Shown here: positions 37,992 through 47,914 of the stretch, piece by piece
Layout: every line of letters begins with the position of its first letter
How positions within the stretch are numbered: the first letter of the stretch is position 1
DNA from: Desulfosarcina alkanivorans
GTDB lineage: Bacteria > Desulfobacterota > Desulfobacteria > Desulfobacterales > Desulfosarcinaceae
Reading direction: 5' to 3'
Length of the DNA: 64,000 bases
Assembly (NCBI RefSeq): GCF_009688945.1
Contig: NZ_AP021874.1
Coordinates: 2,232,001-2,296,000 of the forward strand
The notes under the pieces: model-generated
The model's database searches: none
Seen by the model: only the letters and a program-made list of their open reading frames with translations
Told to the model about the DNA's origin: nothing
Position numbers and translations under genes: made by a program

Positions 37992-38230
37992 GATATTGCA
38001 ACACCATGCCATCGTGAAGGCCATTGTTAGGAACAGGCAAATAATTCAATGCGTTGTCCATCATGGCCGGACCGTTTGACGAAACGGGAAACCGACAGGC
38101 CGAAAAAGGGCGAAGCAGGCAACAGGCCGGGGGAGACATTCGATGGTCCTTGAACGCCCCCGCACAGTGTTTAGGTTTTTCGTAGGGCGTCTCCATAATT
38201 AAACGGAGCAGGCCTCCGAAAGGAGGAAAG

Positions 38231-38491
38231 ATGCAAAATTTTCTGAACGACGACCTGAATACACGGCGGCGAAGCGCCGGGGTCAACCGGAGATTGCAGG
38301 ATGCCGTGGCCCGCAGGGATCGGTATCTTTCACGCCACCCGCACCTGAGGCCCTACCAGGCGGAAATTGACAGGGTGCTGGATAAATCCGGCAGCGTTCA
38401 TGGCCGCATGGCCGTTCTCGGAACGTTGATCCACGGCAAGCTGATAGAAATGCAAAAAGAACTTCGCAAGCTGAACCAATTTCTCCAGTAG
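38231..38491 (+). CDS. Small hypothetical protein, 86 residues, helical
   Basis: AAAGGAGG lies at the ideal distance before the ATG. The product is basic and probably all-helical: RRRSAGVNRRLQDAVARRD, then HPHLRPYQAEIDRVLD, then a final helix IEMQKELRKLNQFL. It may belong with small DUF families (DUF3135-like) of gammaproteobacteria and deltaproteobacteria, but this is a weak impression. No signal peptide or membrane helix. Confidence 0.55.
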   Translation: MQNFLNDDLNTRRRSAGVNRRLQDAVARRDRYLSRHPHLRPYQAEIDRVLDKSGSVHGRMAVLGTLIHGKLIEMQKELRKLNQFLQ

Positions 38492-39227
38492 GCCGCCAAC
38501 CCGATTACCGGTTGCGATGGTCCCGCTTTTATAAACCCATAAAGAGAAACCGGATCACCACGGTGCGATCCGGTTCCGCAAGGAGCGTAAGGAAGAACGT
38601 TTGACGTCCCTGATCCCCGGGAAAGGTCAGCTGAGGCCCCGCCTTCCGGGCCGAACCTTATCATCGCAAGGCTGCCGAAACATGGCGCCAAGATGATCAG
38701 AAAAGTATCAACGGCCCCTTGATCCAAACCCGGTCGATTCTTAATTTAGAGTATAACCGGAGCAACGCAGCGGGCACTCAGTTGCCCAGGCGGCCACATC
38801 CCGTGGCCGCCCCCCTCGCACCACCCCTTGCTCCGGTTTCCATTTTTATTTCGCACGCCTATTCACCCGCTGCAATCGGCCCCCTTGACCATTCCGGGCA
38901 CAAAATTCTGCAGAAGGCCTTCAAGGGAAAAGATGTCACCGTGCCGGTCCACAAAGAAAGCCCCGGCAGAGGTATGGGCTGCCGGGGCTTATATGGGCAA
39001 GTGGTATGGAACTGAAATAATGGCATTACCACTGGTCTTGAAGAACCAGTATTTCCCGAGGGGTTACACGGCAACCGAATTCGGGATTTTTGGGCGGGTG
39101 CATCCATGCCCACGCAGCCGCCGACATTGACAGGCCCCTGCAATTGTGATGGAACGGTATCATCTGAACCGTAAAATCGTATGAAACCGCCCACACCACG
39201 CTGTCAACGGTCTCCCTGGATCGCCAG
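38492..39227. other. Intergenic stretch with a strong hairpin
   Basis: Contains a perfect inverted repeat at 38958-38990 (listed separately) and no convincing gene. A weaker inverted repeat is near 38550-38580 (ACCGGATC ... GATCCGGT). Confidence 0.4.
38958..38990 (-). terminator. Perfect 12-bp hairpin, possible terminator on the minus strand
   Basis: AAGCCCCGGCAG (38958-38969) pairs fully with CTGCCGGGGCTT (38979-38990) around a 9-base loop. On the minus strand the stem is followed by TCTTTG, a weak T-rich tail, while on the plus strand it is followed by ATATGG. No minus-strand gene is visible upstream of it, so its role is unclear. Confidence 0.45.
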
Positions 39228-39467
39228 ATGAATAAATTTCAAGCCATGGCACAAATCATGATTCTGTTGAATCAGGACCAGCTGCTGAAGCCGGGAAGCC
39301 AGGCATATAAAACAGTCAGAAAAATGGTTTCCGACACCATCGACAGGCTGGGGCCGGAGGCCGCACTGGCACAGGTCATGGATAAAAAAACCCACCTGCT
39401 GGAGGAAATCAAGATATTGTGCATGTGGCACAAGTCCACGGGCAAACGACCGTCCGTAAAATTATAG
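39228..39467 (+). CDS. Small hypothetical protein, 79 residues
   Basis: The product begins MNKFQAMAQIMILLNQDQLL and includes YKTVRKMVSDTIDRLGPEAALAQVMD and a C-terminal Lys-rich tail. It looks like a coherent helical protein rather than a random frame, but the ribosome-binding site is weak and no family is recognised. Confidence 0.4.
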   Translation: MNKFQAMAQIMILLNQDQLLKPGSQAYKTVRKMVSDTIDRLGPEAALAQVMDKKTHLLEEIKILCMWHKSTGKRPSVKL

Positions 39468-39882
39468 AATTCAAACATGGGAAGTGGTAACCCAGGTCCC
39501 GGTTGCCGGCGCGAGGCGTCGGGCAGGCAAAGCATATCACCCCTTCCCGCTTGCCATGGAGGGGCCTGCGGAGAACGGTGACATGCGCCCTTTCCGCTCC
39601 GTTTCGATTTCCCGGGTATCTCCTTTTTCCCGATGCCCAAACGGATTGGAATATGTTTTGAAATTCTCACCTTTCAGGTCAATAACCGTGTTTCCCGCCA
39701 GGTGAATGACCTCGGCGCTTCTGCCGCCACCGGTCACGCCCTTCTTATTTCACGGGTTAAGATATCCGATTAACAACCGATAGTGGTCTATATGGTTTCG
39801 GTGACCTGGCACTTGGCCGTGAATCCGAATCACTATTTGGACTATGCTCCCATTAATGAAAGGCAGGCAATCAGGAGTGGCG
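39468..39882. other. Intergenic stretch, nothing recognised
   Basis: No convincing reading frame or structured element. The promoter of the downstream hybrid kinase must lie near the end. Confidence 0.35.
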
Positions 39883-41859
39883 ATGGATCCCCGGAAATGC
39901 AGCAATCAGGGTACAAACGATGAGGCGGAGACCGGTCTGGCACAATATTGCCTGGACCAGGCCTCCGTCTGCTTCTTCCGCCATGACGCGGAGGGGCGTT
40001 TTTTACATGTCAACCAAAAGGCCTGCGAAAGTCTCGGCTACTCTTTGACCGAATTGATAGACATGTCCGTATACGACATCAATCCAACCGTAACTTCCGA
40101 AAATTGGCCCAACCTGTGGCAACGCATGTGCGATGCCCGCTCGATAACATTCGAGGCAATTCACCGCCGGAAAGATGGAACCACGTTTCCAGTTGAGATC
40201 ACGGCCAATCTGATCGAACACAACAACCACCGCTTTGCCATCTCCTTTGTCCAGGACATCACGGAACGGAAGCGAGTTGAAGAAAAACTTCGCCTGACTC
40301 AGTTTTCCTTCGACAGGGCCTCCATCGGCATCTTCCGCAGCGGTATGGATGCACGGATTTTAAACGCCAATGAACAAGCCTGCAAAAGTTTGGGATACAG
40401 CTGCGAAGAACTGGCCAGGATGACCATTTTCGATATCGATCCAACCGTATCGCAAGAAGTCTGGAATGATCTGTGGCAGAAAACCTGCGAAAAGGTCACC
40501 ATCAATTTCGAGACGACCCATCGCCGTAAGGACGGAACCACCTTCCCCGTCGATATTACCGCCAACCTGCTCGAATTTGAAGGAAGCAAATACTCAATTT
40601 CCTTCGTCCGGGACATCACGGAAAAAAAGGAGAATGAGAAACAAAAAGCAATCATGGAGGCGCATCTCCACCAGGCACAAAGAATGGAGGCAATCGGGAC
40701 GCTGGCCGGAGGCATCGCACATGATTTCAACAATATTCTTTCAGCTATCTATGGATACACCCAACTGGCGCAACTCAGATGTGCCGGCGGCTCCAAGTTG
40801 CGGGAATTCATCGACCAGATTGGCCTTGCGAGCGACCGTGCCAAAGATCTCGTTCAACAGATACTGGCCTTCAGCAGGCAGGGCAAATCGGAAAAGATGC
40901 CCATAGACATCGGCAGCGTTGCCAAGGACGCCATAAAATTGATCCGGGCGACGATTCCCACAACCATTGAAATCAGGCAAACCATCAAACCCAAATTAGG
41001 CGCCGTGTTCGCCGACGAAACACAAATACACCAGATAATCATGAACCTTTGCACCAATGCCTATCATGCCATGCAAAAAAAGGGCGGGCTGCTCGAAGTG
41101 GATATCGTCCCTGTCGCCATCAACACCCAGGATTCATCCAACTACCCGGACATGGATCCGGGAAAGTATCTTAAACTCATCGTGTCCGATACCGGCGATG
41201 GCATGGATCAGGACACGCTGGCGCGGATTTTTGAACCATACTTCACAACCAAGAGATCGGGCGAGGGAACCGGCATGGGGCTTTCCACGGTTCATGGAAT
41301 CGTAAAAGATCACGGCGGGTGTATAAAAGCGTACAGTGAACCGGGTGTCGGGACGACATTCCAGATTTTTCTCCCGCTTGTCGAAACGGTACCCCAAGGA
41401 TCAACTCCGGAAGAAGGCCCCCTGGCATCCGGCGAAGAGTGCATCCTCCTCGTTGACGATGAAAAACTATTGATTGAAATCGGGAAGGAACTGCTGGAAG
41501 CACTGGGATATCATGTTGAAACCCGGACGAGTCCAATCGATGCAATTGAAGCGTTCCGGGTAAATCCTGAAAAATATCAGCTGGTCATCAGCGACATGAC
41601 CATGCCAAAAATGACGGGCCTGAAAATGGCCCAGAGGATTAAAACCATCCGACCTGAAATACCAATAATCATCTGCACCGGATTCAGCACGACGATCAGC
41701 ACTGACACGCTTGCACAAAGCGGCATCAACGAGGTGCTGATGAAGCCGGTCACGCTGCATGAACTTTCCAGTACGGTCCGAAACGTGCTGGATGAAACGA
41801 GACGGATGACGGTCAGTCCCAATCGCGAAGACGCTGATCATGCCGCCGCCGAACGATGA
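39883..41859 (+). CDS. Hybrid sensor histidine kinase (PAS-PAS-HisKA-HATPase-REC)
   Basis: A 658-residue cytosolic protein counted from the ATG at 39883, which has AGGAG at the right spacing; an ATG 13 codons upstream lacks it. Two PAS domains cover about residues 19-130 and 137-249. The HisKA H-box is GIAHDFNNILSA with phosphoacceptor His280, followed by the ATPase N-box (NLCTNAYHAM), G1 (SDTGDGMD) and G2 (GEGTGMGLS). The C-terminal receiver has ILLVDDE and the phosphoacceptor Asp571 in VISDMTMPK. No membrane helix, so the signal is intracellular. No output regulator is adjacent. Confidence 0.92.
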   Translation: MDPRKCSNQGTNDEAETGLAQYCLDQASVCFFRHDAEGRFLHVNQKACESLGYSLTELIDMSVYDINPTVTSENWPNLWQRMCDARSITFEAIHRRKDGTTFPVEITANLIEHNNHRFAISFVQDITERKRVEEKLRLTQFSFDRASIGIFRSGMDARILNANEQACKSLGYSCEELARMTIFDIDPTVSQEVWNDLWQKTCEKVTINFETTHRRKDGTTFPVDITANLLEFEGSKYSISFVRDITEKKENEKQKAIMEAHLHQAQRMEAIGTLAGGIAHDFNNILSAIYGYTQLAQLRCAGGSKLREFIDQIGLASDRAKDLVQQILAFSRQGKSEKMPIDIGSVAKDAIKLIRATIPTTIEIRQTIKPKLGAVFADETQIHQIIMNLCTNAYHAMQKKGGLLEVDIVPVAINTQDSSNYPDMDPGKYLKLIVSDTGDGMDQDTLARIFEPYFTTKRSGEGTGMGLSTVHGIVKDHGGCIKAYSEPGVGTTFQIFLPLVETVPQGSTPEEGPLASGEECILLVDDEKLLIEIGKELLEALGYHVETRTSPIDAIEAFRVNPEKYQLVISDMTMPKMTGLKMAQRIKTIRPEIPIIICTGFSTTISTDTLAQSGINEVLMKPVTLHELSSTVRNVLDETRRMTVSPNREDADHAAAER

Positions 41860-42081
41860 CTCCGAGGGAACCGCTCGATTGATCATGCTATAAACCTATT
41901 CCGGAAGGCGGTTTGCGTGCAAAGCCTGACGTTTCCTCAACCGACAACGCTCATCCAAAAAAACCGATAAAAGCAGCGCCCGAATCTCAGATAGGTACGA
42001 GTCCTGAACCGGCGCCCCTGCTTAATTTTTAGGCAGACTTTTTCAATTTTCTGTTGTATAGGAACTTTTCGATCATTTCGC

Positions 42082-42158
42082 AGGCCAGTAGCTCGAATTG
42101 GTAGAGCACCGGACTCCAAATCCGGGTGTTGGGGGTTCGAATCCCTCCTGGCCTGCCA
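42082..42158 (+). tRNA. trnW: tRNA-Trp (anticodon CCA)
   Basis: A 77-nt cloverleaf. The acceptor stem AGGCCAG pairs with CTGGCCT, followed by discriminator G and an encoded CCA end. The anticodon loop is CTCCAAA with anticodon CCA. The T arm is GGGGGTTCGAATCCCTC. A terminator follows within 10 bp. Confidence 0.95.
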
Positions 42159-42166
42159 GAACCCAT

Positions 42167-42203
42167 AAAGGGGATCAGCCAAAACGGCGGATTCCCTTTT
42201 TTA
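42167..42203 (+). terminator. Rho-independent terminator of tRNA-Trp
   Basis: AAAGGGGATC (42167-42176) pairs with GATTCCCTTT (42190-42199), ten pairs with one G-T wobble, then a run of T. It begins 8 bases after the encoded CCA. Confidence 0.85.
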
Positions 42204-42458
42204 ATTGTCGACGCGCACGGATAACCACTGACGCCGAGTGACGTTTGTCGGTTGGCAGGTTGTCGAACAGGGTGTTTATCTTCAGATCCAAATGCCTTTT
42301 CGACCGTTCCTCCAAATACCCGGAACTGACGCCGGAAGGTATAGCAGCCCGGTGGCTGTTGAATCAATTGATGGACTACTGGAAAAGATCGTCTGCGGCC
42401 CGGGTGAGAGGATTTATTTGATCAAGAAAGGACGTTGCCGGCTGCCACGAAAAAAGGC
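42204..42458. other. Short intergenic stretch before the blaI-like promoter
   Basis: A 74-codon plus-strand frame at 42238-42462 has no good ribosome-binding site and no recognised family. I take it as spurious. Confidence 0.35.
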
Positions 42459-42510
42459 TTGACATTTCGCCCTGTGTATAAAATGATGGGCCTATGGCAT
42501 TACAATGTAA
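42459..42510 (+). promoter_or_regulatory. Candidate promoter and BlaI-type operator
   Basis: A perfect -35 hexamer TTGACA is at 42459-42464; with a 17-base spacer the -10 would be AATGAT at 42482-42487. The near-palindrome TTACAATGTAA at 42500-42510 has the TACA/TGTA half-sites typical of BlaI/MecI operators and would overlap the transcription start. A second TTACAA ... TATTTT pair downstream is an alternative promoter. This arrangement fits autorepression by the BlaI-like protein encoded 33 bp downstream. Confidence 0.5.
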
Positions 42511-42542
42511 CAGTTACTCTATATTTTAACAAAGAGGCGTCC

Positions 42543-42944
42543 ATGGCCGAGAATTCATCCCTGCCGGATTTGACTAAAGCGGAATTCGATATCCTGAGAA
42601 TCATCTGGAAAAACAAAAAATTGAGTGTGCGGGAAGTTCACGACCAGGTCACCGCTACCCATAACTGGGCTTACTCCACAACCAAAACCATGATGGACCG
42701 GATGGTCCGAAAGCAATTACTGGCAAGGGGAAAATACCACGGCGTTTTCCTGTACCACCCCCTCATATCCCGGCCTACGGGGTTTACCCGTTTGGTCCAG
42801 TTTTTTGCAGACCAGGTCCTGGAACTGGACTACGGGGAGGTGGTGGCCCTTTTTTCCAGGAGCAAGGCCCTAGAACCCGAGGAGATCCGGGAACTGGAAA
42901 AACTCCTGGCGGATGAGACGGGGGGTCGTCATGATACATCCTGA
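42543..42944 (+). CDS. BlaI/MecI/CopY family transcriptional repressor
   Basis: A 133-residue protein starting at the ATG of MAENSSLPDLTKAEFD, which has AGAGG upstream; the frame is open further upstream but not conserved. The winged-helix domain shows LTKAEFDILRIIWKNKKLSVREVHDQV, then WAYSTTKTMMDRMVRKQLL, the recognition helix and wing. The C-terminal helix region dimerises. The family represses resistance or stress genes until cleaved by a cognate M56 peptidase. That peptidase is the next gene, overlapping by 14 bp. Confidence 0.9.
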   Translation: MAENSSLPDLTKAEFDILRIIWKNKKLSVREVHDQVTATHNWAYSTTKTMMDRMVRKQLLARGKYHGVFLYHPLISRPTGFTRLVQFFADQVLELDYGEVVALFSRSKALEPEEIRELEKLLADETGGRHDTS

Positions 42945-44658
42945 TGAGATCGCCCGGGTGGTTCTCGGCATCTTATCGCTGCAGTCAGTCTATGTCCTGG
43001 TTCTGTTCCCCCTGGTCTGGGGAATGGTAAAATGCTGCCGGGGAAAATATCCCCGGTGGCAGCACGGCCTGTGGTTCCTGATTCTTTTGCGCCTGGTGCT
43101 GCCGCCGGACCTGGCCGCCCCCTGGAGCGCCAGCAACCTGGTCAGGTCTTTAACGCCACACCGGGTCTCCCGGTCATTTCTCGCCCTTCCCTGCTCAGAC
43201 CTCATTTTTCATGACCACCAGCAATCGCGTCCGGCCTCCCTTCCCGATGACGTTGTGACTGAGGATCCCAATGCCTTCGGAATGGCCCCGGCTATCGGCA
43301 GCAGAAGGGCTGCGGTTCAATCTCCTCCCGCGCTGAAGTGGCTCCTCATTACGATCTGCTGCGCCTATTTTGCCGTTGCCACATTCTTACTGGCAGTGTT
43401 CCTCAGCAGGCGCCGTCGGTTTTGGAAGATCGCAGAGCAGGGAAAGACAGTCCGGGATCCTGCTGTCCTGGACATGATCCAATCCTGGTGCAGGCGGCTG
43501 CATATCCGCAGAACGGTGGTGGTAAAGGCGGTTTTTTCAGATGCACCCAGCTTTACCATGGGATTTTTTCGGCCTGTGGTTATCCTGCCGGCGCATCTGA
43601 CAGACCCGGCCGGGAGCAAGGCCCTTGAACCGGTCCTGGCCCATGAACTGGCGCATGTAAAACGCTGGGACGATCTTGCGATCTGTCTCCAGGAACTGGT
43701 GAGAATCGTCTATTTCTTTCATCCCCTGGTCTGGTTGGTGATGCCCCGCCTCACCTGGTCGCGGGAAGCGGTATGCGACGCAACGGTTCTTTCCCACGGA
43801 ACCATTTCACCCAAACACTATGGCAGGCAGATGCTGGCGCTCGTCGGGGAACAGGCCCTTCCGGAACGGCTGCCCAGCGGGTTGGCAGAATTTACCCCTG
43901 CTGCCAGGGGCATGGCCTTTCGGCTGAATCATATTCAAAAGGAGGACCATATGGAATCTCACCCGTTAAGGATTCATCTGACGATTATGATTCTAGGATT
44001 ATTTCTATTGCCCATGGCACCGGTGGTATCATCGGACCAGGGCAACACCACGGAAGGCGTATCAGCGCCCGTATCCCACGTCCAGGTCCGGGACGGTCTG
44101 CAGATGGTGAACAAGGCGCTCGTTCAATATGTCGTACAATGTGTCCCCTGCCAAAATGCGTCAGAGGTTTCGCGAATTATCTGGGGAGACCTGATTACGG
44201 AGGATTTTGAGGAAGAAGATTTTTCGCGCCTCGTCTCAGCGACCGACTGTGACATTGTGGACAACATCGGGGACGGCCAGAAAGCTTATGTTTTTTACCT
44301 GCTTTCCGGTTCAAGGCAGGGAGTGTATCGTCCCAATTTCCATTTCATAAAAAAACAAAACCAATTGGTGCTCCTTTTCAAGAGCCGCAACCTTTCAGCT
44401 TATGTTACGGATCGACCAAAAGTGAATGGACGCTATCAGATTGAAGAAGGATGGAGAGCCGATCTTTTTGATGGGATTGATGATGATCGCGTCAACCTGG
44501 CATGGGGCGCTTCCGTGTGGTTCTGGTCTGGAAAACGATATCTGAAGGCCTATACTGACTATACCATCGAAGACGCAACCGACCCCTCGTTATTGGGAAC
44601 AAAAAGAGAATGGGAGAAGGATACCCGGTCCTTGTATGAAGCCGTTCCCCGGAAGTGA
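42931..44658 (+). CDS. BlaR1-type M56 family membrane peptidase with an unrecognised C-terminal sensor region
   Basis: A 575-residue protein counted from the ATG at 42931, with GGGGG just upstream; an ATG six codons earlier is possible. Membrane helices are at the N-terminus (IARVVLGILSLQSVYVLVLF), near residues 136-158 and near 346-366. The M56 zinc site is HELAH (His238, Glu239, His242) with the third ligand Glu279 in REAVCDA. After the last helix, about 205 residues face outward. They lack the penicillin-binding motifs of BlaR1 (no S-x-x-K near its usual place), so the inducer is probably not a beta-lactam. The signal should trigger cleavage of the co-encoded BlaI-like repressor. Confidence 0.85.
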   Translation: MIHPDEIARVVLGILSLQSVYVLVLFPLVWGMVKCCRGKYPRWQHGLWFLILLRLVLPPDLAAPWSASNLVRSLTPHRVSRSFLALPCSDLIFHDHQQSRPASLPDDVVTEDPNAFGMAPAIGSRRAAVQSPPALKWLLITICCAYFAVATFLLAVFLSRRRRFWKIAEQGKTVRDPAVLDMIQSWCRRLHIRRTVVVKAVFSDAPSFTMGFFRPVVILPAHLTDPAGSKALEPVLAHELAHVKRWDDLAICLQELVRIVYFFHPLVWLVMPRLTWSREAVCDATVLSHGTISPKHYGRQMLALVGEQALPERLPSGLAEFTPAARGMAFRLNHIQKEDHMESHPLRIHLTIMILGLFLLPMAPVVSSDQGNTTEGVSAPVSHVQVRDGLQMVNKALVQYVVQCVPCQNASEVSRIIWGDLITEDFEEEDFSRLVSATDCDIVDNIGDGQKAYVFYLLSGSRQGVYRPNFHFIKKQNQLVLLFKSRNLSAYVTDRPKVNGRYQIEEGWRADLFDGIDDDRVNLAWGASVWFWSGKRYLKAYTDYTIEDATDPSLLGTKREWEKDTRSLYEAVPRK

Positions 44659-44757
44659 ATCCACACCATCCACCGGCGCGACAAGCGACGCCACGTATCA
44701 GCAGGCGGTTATGGATGGCCACAATCCCCACGGATTGGATGATTGCCCCTCAGGGGC

Positions 44758-47271
44758 CTATTTCGTTCCGTCCAGCACCTCCCGGACCTTGACAGCCAGC
44801 GTCTGCATGGAAAAGGGTTTCTGGATAAACTGAACGCCTTCGTCGAGCACGCCGTGATGGGCAATGACGTCAGCCGTGTAGCCGGACATGAACAGGCGCT
44901 TGAGGTTCGGATAAAGCGACAACAGGTTCTTGGCCAGGTCCCTGCCGTTCATCTCCGGCATGACCACGTCAGTCATGAGCAGTTGGATCTCGCCGGCATG
45001 CTCCCGCGCCAGACGAATCGCCTCGCCCGGCGTGGCGGCGGTCCGCACCGTATATCCCTGGCGTTCGAGCATCTTCATGGTGATATCCAGGATCATGGGC
45101 TCGTCTTCCACCAAAAGGATGGTTTCGCGCCCGTGCAGGGCCGGCGGTGCCGCATCCTTCTTCGTTTTCGGACCGTTCTCAGTCGTGTTCCGGGGGAGGT
45201 AAATCCTGAAGGTCGTGCCCTGGCCAGGCTCGCTGTGCACATCAATGAAGCCGTTGTTCTGCTTGACCATACCGTAGACGGTGGCCAGCCCCAGGCCGGT
45301 GCCTTTTCCCACCTCCTTGGTGGTGAAGAAGGGTTCGAACAGGTGCGAGAGCGTCTCGGCGTCCATGCCACAGCCATTGTCGCTCACGGCCAGCAGCACA
45401 TACTCACCGGGAACCATTCCCATATGACCCGCGCAGTCGGCTTCGTCCAAGGTGACGGCAGCCGTCTTGACGATGATCTTGCCCGTATCGTGGATGGCAT
45501 CCCGGGCATTGACACACAGATTGGCCAGCAACTGTTCGATCTGGGAAGGGTCTATTCTGAGCCGGCCCAGGTCTTTGCCCGGCAGCCAGGCCAGATGGAT
45601 GTTTTCGCCGATGAGCCGGCGCAGCATCTTGAGCATCCCCTCCAGGGTCTCGTTCAGGTCGAGCACCTTGGGCGCCACGGTCTGCTTGCGGGCAAAGGTC
45701 AGCAGCTGCCGGGTGAGGTCGACGGACCTCCGGGCTGCTTTTTGGATATCTTTCAGTGTTCCATGGGTCGGGTCAGCCGGGCTGACCTTCATCATGCCCA
45801 ATTCCGTGTAGCCCAGGATCGCCCCCAGCATATTGTTGAAGTCATGGGCCACCCCGCCGGCCAGGCGGCCGACCGACTCCATTTTCTGGGCCTGGCTCAA
45901 TTGTGCCTGGAGTTTCTCCCGTTCTTCATTGATCCGCTTGCGATCGGTAATGTCGCGGGCAAAGGCGCAGTTGTATTCGCGTCCATCGACCTCGACAAAG
46001 TTCGAGTGGATTTCGACCGGATAGACGCGGCCGCCCTTTGTCCGGTGGTTGGTTTGGAAAACGAGATGTCTTTTCCCCCGCAGTTCGTTCCAATAGTCCG
46101 ACCAGGTTTCCATCTGAAAATCCGGAACGATGTCCGCGACAGTCATCTGCACGAACTCGTCTCTGGAGTACCCCAGAGCCCGGCATGCCGCCTGGTTCAC
46201 ATAAAAGAAGCGTGCATCGGAAGTCATCCAGAAGGCGGCGTCCGCCATGTGGTCAATGGCGAACTGGGTGAACCGCAGCGCTTCCTCCGTTTGTTTGCGA
46301 TCGGTGATATCGAGATAGACCGCCGTCAGGAGCCGGTGGCCGGCCCTGTCGATGAAACGGCCGAATAACGAGCAGTTTCGGACAGCACCGTCTCGCCGCC
46401 GCAGGAGGGTCTCGAAATCGGTAACGTCATTTTGCCCGTGGGCCATTTTGAGAAACCGGCTGCGATCCGAGGAATCAACCCACAGTCCGATGTCGTTTCC
46501 GCTCCGGCCGTCCGCCTCTTCCCGGGCATAGCCAAAGGTGCGATACCAGGCCTCGTTCCAGGTCGTGCCCCTGTATCCATCGACTTCGGAAGCATAGGCC
46601 ATCGGGACCGGGGCCGACTCGAAGAGCTGGCTGAAACTGATCTCACTCTCCCTGAGTGCCTTTTCCGCCTGCTTGCGTGCAACCGCAGTCCCGATTATCT
46701 CGGCGAGCGTGCGCAGGGGGGTGAGCTCTTTCTCGCCCCAGGATCTGGTGGCAGCCACATTGTCGTAACCCATGAATCCTGACAGTCTGTTTTCTACCAT
46801 GAATGGGACGGCGAGAACCGACTTGATGTTCTGGGCCTTCAGAATTTCTTTTTCCGTCCGGGCTTCCGGCGGCAGCTCGGCAACGTCTTTCACATGAATG
46901 TTACGCCCCGCCTGCAGTAACTTCATCCACCAGGGAAACATATCGAGGGGCAGTCCCTGAAGATTCTCGATTTCAGGCTTGACCCCGGACGCGCACCATT
47001 CGTGGGTGTTGTTCATCGTGTCGCCATCGGAAGTAAACTGGAAGAGGTAAGCCCGTCCAGCCGCACAGAAGCGTCCGATATCTGCCAGGCATGCATTGAT
47101 GGACTGGTCCAGTTCGGTCAGCGTCAGAAAACGCCGTGAGGCTTCGGAAATGATCTTTTCCAGGGATGCTTTGGTAACAAGCGCATCCGCCACCATCTTT
47201 CGCTCGGATTCAGCCTGCTCAAGTTCCTGAACCCGCCGCGCCAGTTCCTCGTAGGTGGGTTTTTCAGGCAT
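44758..47271 (-). CDS. Hybrid sensor histidine kinase (GAF-PAS-PAS-HisKA-HATPase-REC)
   Basis: An 837-residue soluble kinase. A short coiled coil (residues 1-35) precedes a GAF domain (about 36-200), which ends in [24 protein letters not shown] domains follow at about 206-326 and 336-446. The H-box is [12 protein letters not shown] with His476; the ATPase boxes are [18 protein letters not shown] and GTGLGLATV. The last 120 residues are a receiver with LLVEDEP and the phosphoacceptor Asp in MTDVVMPE, then KPFS. No membrane helix. A large plus-strand frame opposite it is an antisense shadow. It is transcribed toward the M56 gene. Confidence 0.92.
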   Translation of the reverse strand: MPEKPTYEELARRVQELEQAESERKMVADALVTKASLEKIISEASRRFLTLTELDQSINACLADIGRFCAAGRAYLFQFTSDGDTMNNTHEWCASGVKPEIENLQGLPLDMFPWWMKLLQAGRNIHVKDVAELPPEARTEKEILKAQNIKSVLAVPFMVENRLSGFMGYDNVAATRSWGEKELTPLRTLAEIIGTAVARKQAEKALRESEISFSQLFESAPVPMAYASEVDGYRGTTWNEAWYRTFGYAREEADGRSGNDIGLWVDSSDRSRFLKMAHGQNDVTDFETLLRRRDGAVRNCSLFGRFIDRAGHRLLTAVYLDITDRKQTEEALRFTQFAIDHMADAAFWMTSDARFFYVNQAACRALGYSRDEFVQMTVADIVPDFQMETWSDYWNELRGKRHLVFQTNHRTKGGRVYPVEIHSNFVEVDGREYNCAFARDITDRKRINEEREKLQAQLSQAQKMESVGRLAGGVAHDFNNMLGAILGYTELGMMKVSPADPTHGTLKDIQKAARRSVDLTRQLLTFARKQTVAPKVLDLNETLEGMLKMLRRLIGENIHLAWLPGKDLGRLRIDPSQIEQLLANLCVNARDAIHDTGKIIVKTAAVTLDEADCAGHMGMVPGEYVLLAVSDNGCGMDAETLSHLFEPFFTTKEVGKGTGLGLATVYGMVKQNNGFIDVHSEPGQGTTFRIYLPRNTTENGPKTKKDAAPPALHGRETILLVEDEPMILDITMKMLERQGYTVRTAATPGEAIRLAREHAGEIQLLMTDVVMPEMNGRDLAKNLLSLYPNLKRLFMSGYTADVIAHHGVLDEGVQFIQKPFSMQTLAVKVREVLDGTK

Positions 47272-47914
47272 GGGGATCTCCCGTGGTTCCGTTCAGAAAC
47301 AAAGTATATTTTCTGTCGGTTAACTCTGTAATTTACCAGACTCTCAATACTTCAATCAACTGTATACCCGACATCAATCAACTATTCAAACAGTGACAAT
47401 CTGATATCGGTCATTAATCCAGAATACTTCAATCGCCATGGTTTCGTATGTGCCTTAAGCAGGAATGAGCACCGATAAGCGTGTCATGCCATTTTCTCGG
47501 AAATCTCCTGACCCGATGCGCCCCATGTGGATAATCGTGAGGCAGCCCGGATAGTGGTTGCGGTTCAATGATGGCACCTATGTTGCGCTCAATAAGCTTT
47601 AAATGATATTGATGTCAGTTGAACCTCACTACCATGAGGCATCAAAAAAAGGCTCCCCCGCCACATCGCGGACGGGAAAGGGGGCCCAAAAAAGGTAGAT
47701 TCAACGCTGATCCTCCCAGAGTCCCCGACTGCGGGTATCTGGCGGCCGGAGACGGCAACCGGGAAGCGAATTACCCGGCAGCGGGGCAGGCCGTGTAGAG
47801 GAACATGATGATTCCCGGGCATGTCCCGGGTGAGCCTGGAAACTTATAAAAAAAGCCGTCCATGGAACAGCCGGGCATGAGCCCCCGGGCCCGGGGCGGT
47901 TTACAGGGAGCGGT
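47272..47914. other. Intergenic region upstream of thyA, structured
   Basis: No protein-coding gene is convincing. The 3' half contains several GC-rich inverted repeats: CCCGGG at 47814-47819 repeated at 47825-47830, and a 14-bp perfect palindrome CCCCGGGCCCGGGG at 47883-47896 just before the thyA ribosome-binding site. A probable minus-strand terminator lies at 47644-47687 (see the next entry). Confidence 0.5.
47644..47850 (-). ncRNA. Candidate structured small RNA ending at a terminator
   Basis: On the minus strand a GC-rich hairpin (47651-47687; GGGGG of 47680-47684 pairs with CCCCC of 47655-47659, outer CC with GG) is followed directly by seven T (complement of A 47644-47650). This is a classical terminator. 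No gene ends just before it on that strand: the only frame there (47589-47822) runs through the hairpin. The 160 bases before it are GC-rich with more inverted repeats. I do not recognise a known RNA family. The 5' end is a guess. Confidence 0.35.

Noticed and set aside
42082..42158. tRNA-Trp as an integration site of a genomic island
   Set aside because: No integrase gene or repeated 3' end of the tRNA was seen in the flanks.
42238..42462. 74-codon plus-strand ORF after tRNA-Trp
   Set aside because: No ribosome-binding site or family signature, and its end overlaps the -35 region of the BlaI-like gene.
44743..46368. 541-codon plus-strand ORF opposite the GAF-PAS kinase
   Set aside because: Fully antisense to a kinase with all catalytic motifs; its translation has low-complexity antisense character and no domain signature.
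47589..47822. 77-codon minus-strand ORF upstream of thyA
   Set aside because: It runs straight through a strong terminator hairpin and shows no conserved features.
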